From Pseudomonas sp. JQ170C (lineage in GTDB: Bacteria; Pseudomonadota; Gammaproteobacteria; Pseudomonadales; Pseudomonadaceae), in NCBI RefSeq assembly GCF_035581345.1, contig NZ_CP141608.1, positions 2,324,501 through 2,388,500 of the forward strand: a DNA stretch of 64,000 nt. Direction: 5' to 3'. The position numbers and the translations under genes were made by a program. Positions 1-7,582 of this stretch are shown in pieces. The first letter of the stretch is position 1; every line of letters starts with the position of its first letter. Under the pieces are notes generated by a model. That model ran no database searches and had not been told where the DNA came from. It saw only the letters and a program-made list of their open reading frames with translations.

Positions 1-660
1 CTCGAACATGGTGTTGCTGGTCCACTGGCTGTCCTGCCAGCTCCACACCTGTCCGGTGAACTCGCGGAAGTTGATTTCCGGGTCGAAGTTGGTGGCGAAA
101 TATTTGCCATGGGAGCCCGCATTGACATCGAGAATGTCGATCGAATCAATGCGGTCGAAATACTGTTGTTTGGCCAGGGCCGCATAGGCGTTGACGACGC
201 CCGGGTCGAAACCCACGCCCAGGATGGCGGTAACGTTCTTTTGTTGGCATTCCTCGAGGTGTTTCCACTCGTAGTTGCCATACCAGGGCGGCGTCTCGCA
301 AATCTTGCCCGGTTCTTCGTGAATGGCGGTGTCCAGGTAGGCAACGCCAGTATCGATGCAGGCACGCAGCACCGACATGTTGAGGAAGGCGGAACCGACG
401 TTGATGACGATCTGCGATTCAGTCTCGCGGATCAGCGCCTTGGTCGCCTCGACATCCAGAGCATTGAGCGAGTAGGCCTTGATGTCGGCCGGCTGCTTGA
501 GGCTGCCCTTGGCCTTGACGCTATCGATGATGGCCTGGCATTTGGAGATGTTGCGCGACGCGATAGCAATACGACCGAGTTCGTCGTTGTGCTGCGCGCA
601 CTTGTGGGCCACCACCTTGGCGACACCTCCTGCACCAATGATAAGAACGTTCTTCTTCAA
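1..660 (-). CDS. Carboxynorspermidine synthase (saccharopine dehydrogenase family), partial
   Basis: NADPH-dependent enzyme of the alternative polyamine branch that condenses aspartate semialdehyde with a diamine to give carboxynorspermidine or carboxyspermidine. The 220 visible codons begin with a Rossmann motif (VLIIGAGGVAKVV), followed by IASRN, an IVINVG strand and GVGFDPGVVNAY, as in the LYS1-like family. Translation must start at a TTG (658-660), because no ATG lies upstream of the Rossmann fold; a GGAG ribosome site lies 11 nt before it. It lies 26 nt downstream of the decarboxylase gene and is almost surely co-transcribed with it. The C-terminus runs off the left edge. The family is clear; whether the product is norspermidine, spermidine or homospermidine cannot be told here. 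Confidence 0.88.
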   Translation of the reverse strand, partial: MKKNVLIIGAGGVAKVVAHKCAQHNDELGRIAIASRNISKCQAIIDSVKAKGSLKQPADIKAYSLNALDVEATKALIRETESQIVINVGSAFLNMSVLRACIDTGVAYLDTAIHEEPGKICETPPWYGNYEWKHLEECQQKNVTAILGVGFDPGVVNAYAALAKQQYFDRIDSIDILDVNAGSHGKYFATNFDPEINFREFTGQVWSWQDSQWTSNTMFE

Positions 661-686
661 TTTCTCTATCTCTCCTTTCTGTCCGC

Positions 687-1784
687 TTACGAGAGGCTGG
701 ACAGGTAGTCTTCAAACCCGAATTCACGAACCACCTCGACTGTACCGTCGAGTTGTTTCACTACGATGGACGGCATTTTCAGGCCGTTGAACCAGTTTTT
801 CTTGACCATGGTGTAACCCGCTGCGTCAACAAACGACAGCCGATCGCCGATGGCCAGCGGACGATCAAATTGGTATTCGCCGAAAATATCGCCGGCAAGG
901 CAGGACTTGCCGCACACCATGTAGGTGTGTTCGCCCGCGCTTGGCGCCAGTTTGGCGTTGAGGCGATAGATCAGCAGATCGAGCATGTGCGCTTCGATGG
1001 AGCTGTCGACCACGGCCAGGTGCTTGCCGTTGTACAGGGTGTCGAGCACGGTGACTTCCAGCGAGGCGCTCTGGGTGATGGCAGCTTCGCCCGGCTCCAG
1101 GTAGACCTGCACGCCGTACTTTTCCGAGAAGGCCTTGAGGCGCGCGCAGAAGGCGTCCAGCGCATAGTCTTCGCCGGTGAAGTGGATACCGCCGCCCAGG
1201 CTGACCCATTCGACCTTGTGCAGCAGGTGGCCGAAGCGATCCTCGATGGTGCACAGCATCTGGTCGAACAGGCCGAAGTCGCCGTTCTCGCAGTTGTTGT
1301 GGAACATGAAGCCGGAGATCTGCTCGATGACCTGCTCGACCTTGACCGGGTCCCATTCGCCCAGGCGGCTGAACGGGCGAGCCGGGTCGGCCAGCAAGTA
1401 GTCGGAGCTGCTGACTTGCGGGTTGACCCGCAGGCCGCGGACCTTGCCTTCAGACTGCTCGGCAAAACGCTGCAACTGGCCGATGGAGTTGAAGATGATC
1501 TTGTCGCAGTTCTCGAGCATCTCTTCGATCTCGTCGTCGGCCCAGGCCACGCTATAGGCGTGGGCTTCGCCCGCGAACTTCTGGCGGCCGAGCTTGAGCT
1601 CGTACAGCGACGAGGACGTGGTGCCGTCCATGTACTGCTCCATCAGGTCGAACACCGACCAGGTGGCGAAGCACTTAAGTGCCAGCAGGGCCTTGGCCCC
1701 GGACTGCTCGCGCACGTAGGCGATCTTCTCCATGTTGCGCAGCAGCTTGGTTTTATCGATGAGGTAATACGGCGTTTTGATCAT
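687..1784 (-). CDS. nspC: Carboxynorspermidine decarboxylase NspC
   Basis: PLP-dependent decarboxylase of the alanine-racemase-fold group; it removes CO2 from carboxy(nor)spermidine in the cytoplasm. The 365-residue protein starts MIKTPYYLIDK with the PLP lysine in ALLALKCFATWSV near residue 38, and has HNNCEN, SLGGGIHFTGE (phosphate-binding loop) and YLEPGEA, then CLAGDIFGEY, which carries the active-site Cys/Asp pair of this fold. The ATG at 1784 is chosen because GGAGG lies 8 nt upstream; a longer reading would run into the REP region. It is the first gene of a two-gene operon with the synthase. Family length is normal. Confidence 0.93.
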   Translation of the reverse strand: MIKTPYYLIDKTKLLRNMEKIAYVREQSGAKALLALKCFATWSVFDLMEQYMDGTTSSSLYELKLGRQKFAGEAHAYSVAWADDEIEEMLENCDKIIFNSIGQLQRFAEQSEGKVRGLRVNPQVSSSDYLLADPARPFSRLGEWDPVKVEQVIEQISGFMFHNNCENGDFGLFDQMLCTIEDRFGHLLHKVEWVSLGGGIHFTGEDYALDAFCARLKAFSEKYGVQVYLEPGEAAITQSASLEVTVLDTLYNGKHLAVVDSSIEAHMLDLLIYRLNAKLAPSAGEHTYMVCGKSCLAGDIFGEYQFDRPLAIGDRLSFVDAAGYTMVKKNWFNGLKMPSIVVKQLDGTVEVVREFGFEDYLSSLS

Positions 1785-1898
1785 TTCGAGGCCTCCGGCA
1801 AGGCCGGCCAAAAAAAGGACACGCATTGTGCCTTCACTTGGCCTGAATCGAAAGGTCAGAGAGCGGATTTCGTTGGGGGGGTAGGGGTAGGCAGCGGT

Positions 1899-1968
1899 GT
1901 AGGAGCGGGCTTGCCCCGCGATGGCGGCCTGTAAGACACACCGCATCGCAGGGCGAGCCCGCTCCTAC
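1899..1968. repeat. REP inverted pair (BIME-like)
   Basis: Two facing copies of the Pseudomonas REP unit: GTAGGAGCGGGCTTGCCCCG at the left and its reverse complement ending GCTCCTAC at the right, separated by about 25 nt. It sits between the convergent-side end of the xylD-like gene and the start of nspC. Such pairs form stable cruciforms and often act as 3' mRNA stabilisers or gyrase/IHF sites. Confidence 0.85.
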
Positions 1969-1970
1969 AG

Positions 1971-3758
1971 TCAGTGGGAATGGCGCGGCATGCCACCTTC
2001 GCGGGCGATGATGTTCATGTGCAAGGTCGCAGGCTCCAGGCAACCGCCGGTCGACAATTGCCCCACCAATTGGCGGTACAGCTCTTGCCACGGGGTTTGC
2101 GAAGGTTTGATGTTCGGCTTCCAGGCCGCGCGTCGACGGGCCACTTCTGCTTCGTCCACCAGCAAGTCGACGCGCCGGGCATTGAGGTCGACGCGCAGCC
2201 GGTCGTTGGTTTGCAACAATGCCAGGCCACCGCCCACCGCTGCTTCCGGCGACATGTTGAGGATCGACGGGCTGGCCGAGGTGCCGCTCTGGCGACCGTC
2301 ACCCAGGCACGGCAAGGAGTCGATGCCGCGTTTGATCAGCGCCGCGGGAGGCGCCATGTTCACGACTTCCGCGCTGCCGGGGTAGCCGACGGTACCGGCG
2401 CCGCGAATGACCAGGATGCAACGCTCGTCGATATCCAGTGCCGGGTCGTCGATCCGTGCGTGGTAATCCTCCGGCCCCTCGAAGACGATGGCCCGTGCCT
2501 CGAAGCTGTTCTCGGCGCCCGGCTCGGAGAGGTAGGTCTTGCGAAACGCATCGCCCACCACCGACATCTTCATGATCGCGCTGTCGAAGAAGTTGCCGCT
2601 CAGGACGATGAAGCCGGCGCCGTGCTTGAGCGGCGTCTCGTAGGGCAGGATCACCTCGGTGTTGCTGGTGACGGTGTCGCGCACCACTTCGCCGATGGTC
2701 TTGCCGCTGACCGTGGCGCAGTGGTCGTGCAGTTGTCCGGCCTTTTGCAGTTCATGCATCACCGCCGGCACGCCGCCTGCGCGGTGGAAGCCCTCGCCCA
2801 GGTATTTGCCGGCGGGCATGCAGTTGACCAGCAGCGGCACGTTTTCGCCCACTCGTTGCCAGTCGTCCAGCGACAGTTCAATGCCCATGTGCCGGGCGAT
2901 GGCGATCAGGTGCGGCGGGCAGTTGCTCGACGCGCCCAGGGCCGAGGCCACGGCGATGGCGTTCTCGAAGCTGTCGCGGGTCATGATGTGCGAGGGGCGG
3001 ACATCTTGCAGCACCAGCTCGCAGATGCGCTTGCCGGTGGCATAGGCCATTTGCCCGCGTTCGCGGTAAGGCGCAGGAATACTGGCGCACCCAGGCAGGG
3101 ACATGCCCAGGGCCTCGGCCAGGGCGTTCATCGACAGGGCGGTGCCCATGGTGTTGCAGTGGCCCACCGACGGCGAGGCCGCGGTGGTCATCTCCATGAA
3201 CCCTTCGTAGTCGATTTCACCCGCCGCCAGCAGGTTTCGGGCATGCCACAGCACGGTGCCGGAGCCGATCAGTTGGCCCTTGTGATGGCCGTCGAGCATC
3301 GGCCCGCCAGACAACACGATGGCCGGCAGGTCGGTGGTGGCGGCGGCCATCAGGCAGGCCGGGGTGGTTTTGTCGCAGCCGGTGGTCAGCACCACGCCGT
3401 CCAGCGGGTAGCCGTGCAGAATCTCCACCAGGCCCAGGTAAGCCAGGTTGCGGTCCAGGGCCGCGGTGGGGCGGCGGCTCTGTTCGGCGATGGGGTGGAC
3501 CGGGAACTCCATGGGAATGCCGCCGGCATCGCGGATCCCGGCCTTGACCCGCTGGGCCAGTTCGATGTGGTGGCGGTTGCACGGGGTCAGGTCGCTGCCG
3601 GTCTGGGCGATGCCGATGATCGGGCGGCCGGACTGCAGCTCGTCGCGGGTCAGGCCGTAGTTCATGTAACGCTCCACGTACAGGGCGGTCATGTCGGCGT
3701 GGCTCGGGTCGTCGAACCATTGTTGGCTGCGCAGGTGGCGTTTGGGCGTATGGCTCAT
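1971..3758 (-). CDS. xylD: IlvD/Edd-family aldonate dehydratase, XylD-like (xylonate/arabonate dehydratase)
   Basis: Fe-S and Mg-dependent dehydratase that converts a C5 sugar acid to the 2-keto-3-deoxy acid. At 595 residues it follows the Caulobacter XylD pattern closely: SQQWFDDPSHADMTALYVER at the start, cluster cysteines at C60 (TPCNRHH), C128 (TTGCDKTTPA) and C201 (GHCNTMGTA), and the DGRQSGT serine loop near the C-terminus. It is the third gene of the minus-strand operon FAH-MFS-xylD. Substrate is inferred: L-arabonate, D-xylonate and related acids are all possible in this subfamily. Ordinary dihydroxyacid dehydratase (IlvD) is less likely, given the length, the neighbours and the XylD-type motifs. 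Confidence 0.85.
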   Translation of the reverse strand: MSHTPKRHLRSQQWFDDPSHADMTALYVERYMNYGLTRDELQSGRPIIGIAQTGSDLTPCNRHHIELAQRVKAGIRDAGGIPMEFPVHPIAEQSRRPTAALDRNLAYLGLVEILHGYPLDGVVLTTGCDKTTPACLMAAATTDLPAIVLSGGPMLDGHHKGQLIGSGTVLWHARNLLAAGEIDYEGFMEMTTAASPSVGHCNTMGTALSMNALAEALGMSLPGCASIPAPYRERGQMAYATGKRICELVLQDVRPSHIMTRDSFENAIAVASALGASSNCPPHLIAIARHMGIELSLDDWQRVGENVPLLVNCMPAGKYLGEGFHRAGGVPAVMHELQKAGQLHDHCATVSGKTIGEVVRDTVTSNTEVILPYETPLKHGAGFIVLSGNFFDSAIMKMSVVGDAFRKTYLSEPGAENSFEARAIVFEGPEDYHARIDDPALDIDERCILVIRGAGTVGYPGSAEVVNMAPPAALIKRGIDSLPCLGDGRQSGTSASPSILNMSPEAAVGGGLALLQTNDRLRVDLNARRVDLLVDEAEVARRRAAWKPNIKPSQTPWQELYRQLVGQLSTGGCLEPATLHMNIIAREGGMPRHSH

Positions 3759-3791
3759 GGGTGGTCTCTCTTGTAGTTGAAAAGCGCAGCT

Positions 3792-5180
3792 TCAGCGTTG
3801 CCAGGCCGGGGCGCTGGCGCCGGCCTTGAGGGTGGCGCCACGGCCAACGGCGTCATTGAGGTCGGTCAGGTCGCGGCCACGGGTTTCGGTCGACAGCAGG
3901 GTGCCCAGCAGGGTCAGGCAGGCTAGCACCATTGTGTACAGCGCCAGTACCCAATACGCGCCGCCGGCGAGCCCCACCAGGAAAATCCCCAGGATCGGCG
4001 CCAGGCCTCCGGAAAGCATGGCGCCGACTTCCCGCGCCAGGGCCACACCGGAGTAGCGGTAGCGGTTGCCGAACAATTCGGTGAAGTGCGCGCACTGGGC
4101 GCCGAGCATGCTGTTGGCGCCGAAGGCAAAGCCCCCGACCACGGCGATGCACACCAGCAGCGGCTCACCGCTGTCGATCATCCACCACGACGGGAATGCC
4201 CACAGCGCGCAGAACAACGCACCTCCCCGGTAGACCGCGAGGCGCCCGAAGCGGTCCGACAGTGCACCGAACAGTGGCGTGGTGAGTACGCTCAGAATGC
4301 TCGCCGCCAGTACCGCATTGGTACCGATACTGGTCAGGCTGTCGCCGCCGTTGGTCAGATGACTGCTGGCGAAGCCGGTGAGGAAGGCGATGGACACCGT
4401 GGCATAGAGCGTCGAGCAGCCGGTTTCGGCCATGCGCATCAGGGTGGTGGCGGCCAGCGGGCGACGGGCGTTGCGCAGCACTTCGCGCATGGGTGATTCG
4501 ATCACATGCTGGCTCTGGCTGAGCTGCTGGAACACCGGGCTCTCCTTGAGCTTCAGGCGAATCCACACGGCCATGCCGATCAGCACCACGCTGGCCAGGA
4601 AGGGCAGGCGCCAGCCCCAGTCCAGTAGCTGCTCGCGTGTCAGCGAGGCATCCAGTACCCGGAAGGTGATGGTGGCCAGGGCCAGGCCGCTGAACACACC
4701 GATAAAGGGCAGGGCGGCATAGAAGCCGCGCCGCTTGCGCGGGGCCAGCTCGGCCATCAGGGTGGCGGCGCCGGTTTGCTCGGCGCCGGCGCCAAAGCCT
4801 TGCAGCAGGCGCAGCAGCACCAGCAGCACCGCACCCACGGGGCCGGTCGGCAGCAGGCCGATCAGGGTGGTGGCGGTGCCCATCAGGGCGATGGTCAGCA
4901 GCAACACCAGCTTGCGCCCCTTGCGGTCGCCCAGCGAGCCGAAGAACAGGCCGCCGAAGGGGCGCGCCAGAAAGCCTGCACCATACGTGGCAAAGCTTGC
5001 CAGCAGGGCGCCGGTGGTCCCCAGCGAGGGGAAGAAGATGTGCCCGAAGACCAGCGCCGAGGCCAGCCCGTAGATGGCGAAGTCGTAGTACTCCAGGGCA
5101 CTGCCGATGGCTCCGGTGTAGATCGCCCGGCGCAGTTGGCGCGGGTCCGGCGTGGGGGAGACCTTGGCCTCGGTAGTCAT
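3792..5180 (-). CDS. MFS transporter, metabolite:H+ symporter (MHS) type
   Basis: A 462-residue inner-membrane proton symporter, probably importing the sugar acid used by the flanking enzymes. It has the MHS opening GSALEYYDFAIYGLASAL, the loop motif GDRKGRK between helices 2 and 3, a second copy DRFGR in the C-terminal half, and about twelve hydrophobic segments. The start at 5180 is preferred to an upstream ATG because MTTEAK is followed directly by the cytosolic tail and has a GAGG site about 8 nt upstream. It lies 33 nt upstream of xylD and 48 nt downstream of the FAH gene, so it is part of the same operon. Substrate is inferred from context only. Confidence 0.88.
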   Translation of the reverse strand: MTTEAKVSPTPDPRQLRRAIYTGAIGSALEYYDFAIYGLASALVFGHIFFPSLGTTGALLASFATYGAGFLARPFGGLFFGSLGDRKGRKLVLLLTIALMGTATTLIGLLPTGPVGAVLLVLLRLLQGFGAGAEQTGAATLMAELAPRKRRGFYAALPFIGVFSGLALATITFRVLDASLTREQLLDWGWRLPFLASVVLIGMAVWIRLKLKESPVFQQLSQSQHVIESPMREVLRNARRPLAATTLMRMAETGCSTLYATVSIAFLTGFASSHLTNGGDSLTSIGTNAVLAASILSVLTTPLFGALSDRFGRLAVYRGGALFCALWAFPSWWMIDSGEPLLVCIAVVGGFAFGANSMLGAQCAHFTELFGNRYRYSGVALAREVGAMLSGGLAPILGIFLVGLAGGAYWVLALYTMVLACLTLLGTLLSTETRGRDLTDLNDAVGRGATLKAGASAPAWQR

Positions 5181-5228
5181 ATCAAGCCTCGCTTTTATTG
5201 TTATGAGTGCGTCTCGCGGGTGGCGCAA

Positions 5229-6410
5229 TCAGCGTTGCAGCAGGCCTCGCTCGGCCAGGTTGCGCATCAGCGCACCGACCCCGAAGGTCCAGGGCGCGGC
5301 CTGGTCGCTGCCGGTGACCTGGTTGTGCAGGGCGCCCAGCAGCGGGCTGCTGATGCTCACCCGGTCGCCCGGCTTGTGGGTGAAGCCGGCGCCAGGGTGG
5401 TCGCGGTCTTCGGTGGGGGCGAACAGGGTGCCGAGAAACAGCAGGAAGCCGTCGGGGTACTGGTGGTTGGCGTTGAGGGTCTGCTGCACGATGTCCTGCG
5501 GGTCACGGCTGATCTGGTCCATCGAGCTGGTACCGGCCAGCACAAAGCCGTCGGCGCCTTGCACCCGCAGGTCAACCACGCACTGGCGGACCGCGTCGAG
5601 GTCGAAGTCTTCGTCGAACAGGCGGATGAACGGGCCGATGGCGCAGGAGGCGTTGTTGTCCTTGGCCTTGCTCAACAGCAGCGCACTGCGGCCCTCGAAG
5701 TCGCGCAGGTTGACGTCGTTGCCCAGGGTGGCGCCGTGGATGCGTCCGCGGCTGTCGACCGCCAGCACCACTTCGGGCTCGGGGTTGTTCCACTGCGAGC
5801 CTGGGTGTACGCCGATCAGGTTGCCGCTGCCCACCGCCGCCAGGATCGGCGCCTTGGTGAACACCTCGGCATCCGGGCCGATGCCCACTTCCAGGTACTG
5901 CGACCACATGCCTTGCTCGATCAACAGGGCCTTCAGAGCCATGGCCTGGTCCGAGCCCGGCTTGACCGTGCGCAGGTTGTCGCCGATCACCGCTCGCACG
6001 GTGGCCCGCACCGCTTCGGCGCGGGCCGCATCGCCACCGGCCTGTTCCTCGATCACCCGCTCGATCATGCTCGCCGCAAAGGTCACGCCTGCGGCCTTGA
6101 TCACTTGCAGGTCGAGCGGCGCCAGCAGATAGGGCTGTTCAGGGTTGGCATGGGAACCGGTATTGGCCAGCAACGCCTCGACGCTGCACACGAACGTGCC
6201 GGGGGTGGCGCGCAGCGCCTGCAGCGGGTGGTCCTGTTCCAGCAGCTCGCTCAAGGTGGCGAAGCGTTGCGACAAGTCGAACACGCCGTCGGCGCGCAGC
6301 ACGATGGGCGAGGGGCCGGCCACTTGCCCGGGGATCCAGGCGCGGCCGATCAGCATGCCGGCGAGGCCGTCGGTGGGCAGGGTGTTTTCTGGGGTCAGGG
6401 TTAGCGGCAT
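5229..6410 (-). CDS. xylX: FAH-family 2-keto-3-deoxy-pentonate dehydratase, XylX-like
   Basis: A 393-residue fumarylacetoacetase-fold protein of the XylX/AraD1 type, which dehydrates 2-keto-3-deoxy-xylonate or -arabonate to 2-oxoglutarate semialdehyde. It opens PTDGLAGMLIGRAW, typical of this group, and shows GVTFAASM, the metal-site stretch WNNPEPEVVLAVDSRG, GNDVNLRDFEGR and PDGFLLFLGTLFAP. The start at 6410 follows a weak ribosome site; the longer open frame upstream runs into the divergent promoter and LysR gene and is rejected. First gene of the operon that ends with xylD. A hydrolase role is possible for the fold, but the neighbouring ketoglutarate semialdehyde dehydrogenase supports the dehydratase reading. 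Confidence 0.82.
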   Translation of the reverse strand: MPLTLTPENTLPTDGLAGMLIGRAWIPGQVAGPSPIVLRADGVFDLSQRFATLSELLEQDHPLQALRATPGTFVCSVEALLANTGSHANPEQPYLLAPLDLQVIKAAGVTFAASMIERVIEEQAGGDAARAEAVRATVRAVIGDNLRTVKPGSDQAMALKALLIEQGMWSQYLEVGIGPDAEVFTKAPILAAVGSGNLIGVHPGSQWNNPEPEVVLAVDSRGRIHGATLGNDVNLRDFEGRSALLLSKAKDNNASCAIGPFIRLFDEDFDLDAVRQCVVDLRVQGADGFVLAGTSSMDQISRDPQDIVQQTLNANHQYPDGFLLFLGTLFAPTEDRDHPGAGFTHKPGDRVSISSPLLGALHNQVTGSDQAAPWTFGVGALMRNLAERGLLQR

Positions 6411-6444
6411 GGCGGGGCATCTCTGGGCTGTAGAAAGCTGCACG

Positions 6445-6506
6445 CTAGGTAAGAGTGGCGATAAACTCCAATGGCATATTCTCACCATCCGATAACAACA
6501 GGTTAT
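6445..6506 (-). promoter_or_regulatory. LysR-regulated promoter of the xylX-MFS-xylD operon
   Basis: Reading the minus strand: a perfect inverted repeat ATAAC-N5-GTTAT (6492-6506, which contains T-N11-A), 14 nt, ATGCCATTGG (6468-6477), 18 nt, CCTAG (6445-6449). The same elements with identical spacing occur in front of the aldehyde dehydrogenase gene (7482-7543). The inverted repeat sits about 63 bp before the probable transcript start, the usual LysR recognition position. Supported by the internal match, not by experiment. Confidence 0.75.
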
Positions 6507-6525
6507 TGCACCAAAGGCGGATTCC

Positions 6526-7485
6526 ATGACGGACCTTTCCTTCTCGCATTTCTGCAACTGGCTCAAGTTCCGCCACCTGGTACTGATCGACACCCTCGGT
6601 CGCACCCGCAACATGCACCTGGCCGCGCAGCAGATGAACCTCAGCCAGCCGGCGATCAGCAAGATGCTCAAGGAGATCGAACACTTGCTCGGCTTTGCCC
6701 TGTTCGAGCGCCAGCCGCGCAGCATGCCGCCCACGGCACTGGGTGAGCAGGTGCTGCGCTACGCCCAGGTGGCCTTGAACGATGCGCGCAACTTCGTCGA
6801 CCAGATCGGCAGCCTGCGCGAGGGCGGGCATGGGCATTTGAAGGTCGGCGGGATTTTTGCCGCCACCGCCGTGGCCCTGCCGGACGCCATCGTGCAGATC
6901 AAGCAGCGCTGGCCGCTGTTGTCGATCGAGGTGGTGGAGCAGACCAGCGATCACCTGATGGCCATGCTCGATGAAAAGATCCTGCACCTGGCCGTAGCGC
7001 GCTTTACCGACGAGGCCCAGCGCCAGCGTTTCGACTTCCAGCCGCTGGCCCCGGAGCCGTTCTGCTTTGTGGTCAATCACCTGCATCCGCTGGCCGAAGC
7101 GGGGGCGGTCACCCTGCAGCAACTGCTGGAATGGCCGTGGATTCTCTACCCCAAGGGCACGCCGATCCGCGGGCGCATGGAGCGGGCTTTTGCCGAGGCC
7201 GGGGTGGCGGTGCCGCGCAATACCATCGACACCATCTCGATGCAGACCTTCCTCAAGGTGCTCCAGGGCGGCCCGATGATCGGCATGCTGCCCCAGGCCA
7301 TGGTCGAGCCGCACCTGCACAGCGGTGTGCTGCGTACGCTGGAGACGCCCTTGCACCTGGCCCCCCAGGACTACGGCATCCTCACCCGCAAGGGCGAACC
7401 GCTGGTCGGCCCGGCCCTGGAGTTTGCCGAGATCCTCATGGCCGACGCACGCAAGGCCCGAGAGCGCTTGGAAGCGGCTCGATAA
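6526..7485 (+). CDS. LysR-family transcriptional regulator of the sugar-acid island
   Basis: A 319-residue LysR protein. The winged helix-turn-helix is at residues 20-65 (RNMHLAAQQMNLSQPAISKM is the recognition region), followed by the linker helix and a periplasmic-binding-like effector domain from about residue 95. It is divergent from the xylX-like gene and precedes the aldehyde dehydrogenase gene. Inverted repeats ATAAC-N5-GTTAT lie in both flanking promoters, which makes it the likely activator of both operons. The effector is probably the sugar acid or its keto-deoxy product (inference). Confidence 0.92.
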   Translation: MTDLSFSHFCNWLKFRHLVLIDTLGRTRNMHLAAQQMNLSQPAISKMLKEIEHLLGFALFERQPRSMPPTALGEQVLRYAQVALNDARNFVDQIGSLREGGHGHLKVGGIFAATAVALPDAIVQIKQRWPLLSIEVVEQTSDHLMAMLDEKILHLAVARFTDEAQRQRFDFQPLAPEPFCFVVNHLHPLAEAGAVTLQQLLEWPWILYPKGTPIRGRMERAFAEAGVAVPRNTIDTISMQTFLKVLQGGPMIGMLPQAMVEPHLHSGVLRTLETPLHLAPQDYGILTRKGEPLVGPALEFAEILMADARKARERLEAAR

Positions 7486-7545
7486 CCTTGGGTTATCGCT
7501 CGATCCACAAATGCCATTGGGAAAGAATCGCTCGCCTGCCTAGAT
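7482..7545 (+). promoter_or_regulatory. LysR-regulated promoter of the aldehyde dehydrogenase operon
   Basis: ATAAC-N5-GTTAT at 7482-7496, extended to the perfect palindrome GATAACC-TTG-GGTTATC (7481-7497) and overlapping the lysR stop codon. It is followed by ATGCCATTGG (7511-7520) and CCTAG (7539-7543). TTGGGA and CTAGAT could serve as -35 and -10 with a 17-nt spacer. Spacing of all parts is identical to the xylX promoter on the other side of lysR. The leader to the ATG at 7583 is about 30 nt. Confidence 0.75.
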
Positions 7546-7582
7546 TAGCGACCAGTCTCTTCAACAGGCTTCAGGAGCGTTC

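Noticed and set aside
1974..3776. 600-codon open frame antisense to xylD
   Set aside because: Shadow of the conserved dehydratase; no recognisable domain.
5229..6734. Longer N-terminus for the XylX-like protein
   Set aside because: Extra residues come from the divergent promoter and antisense of lysR; conserved sequence begins at MPLTLTPEN.
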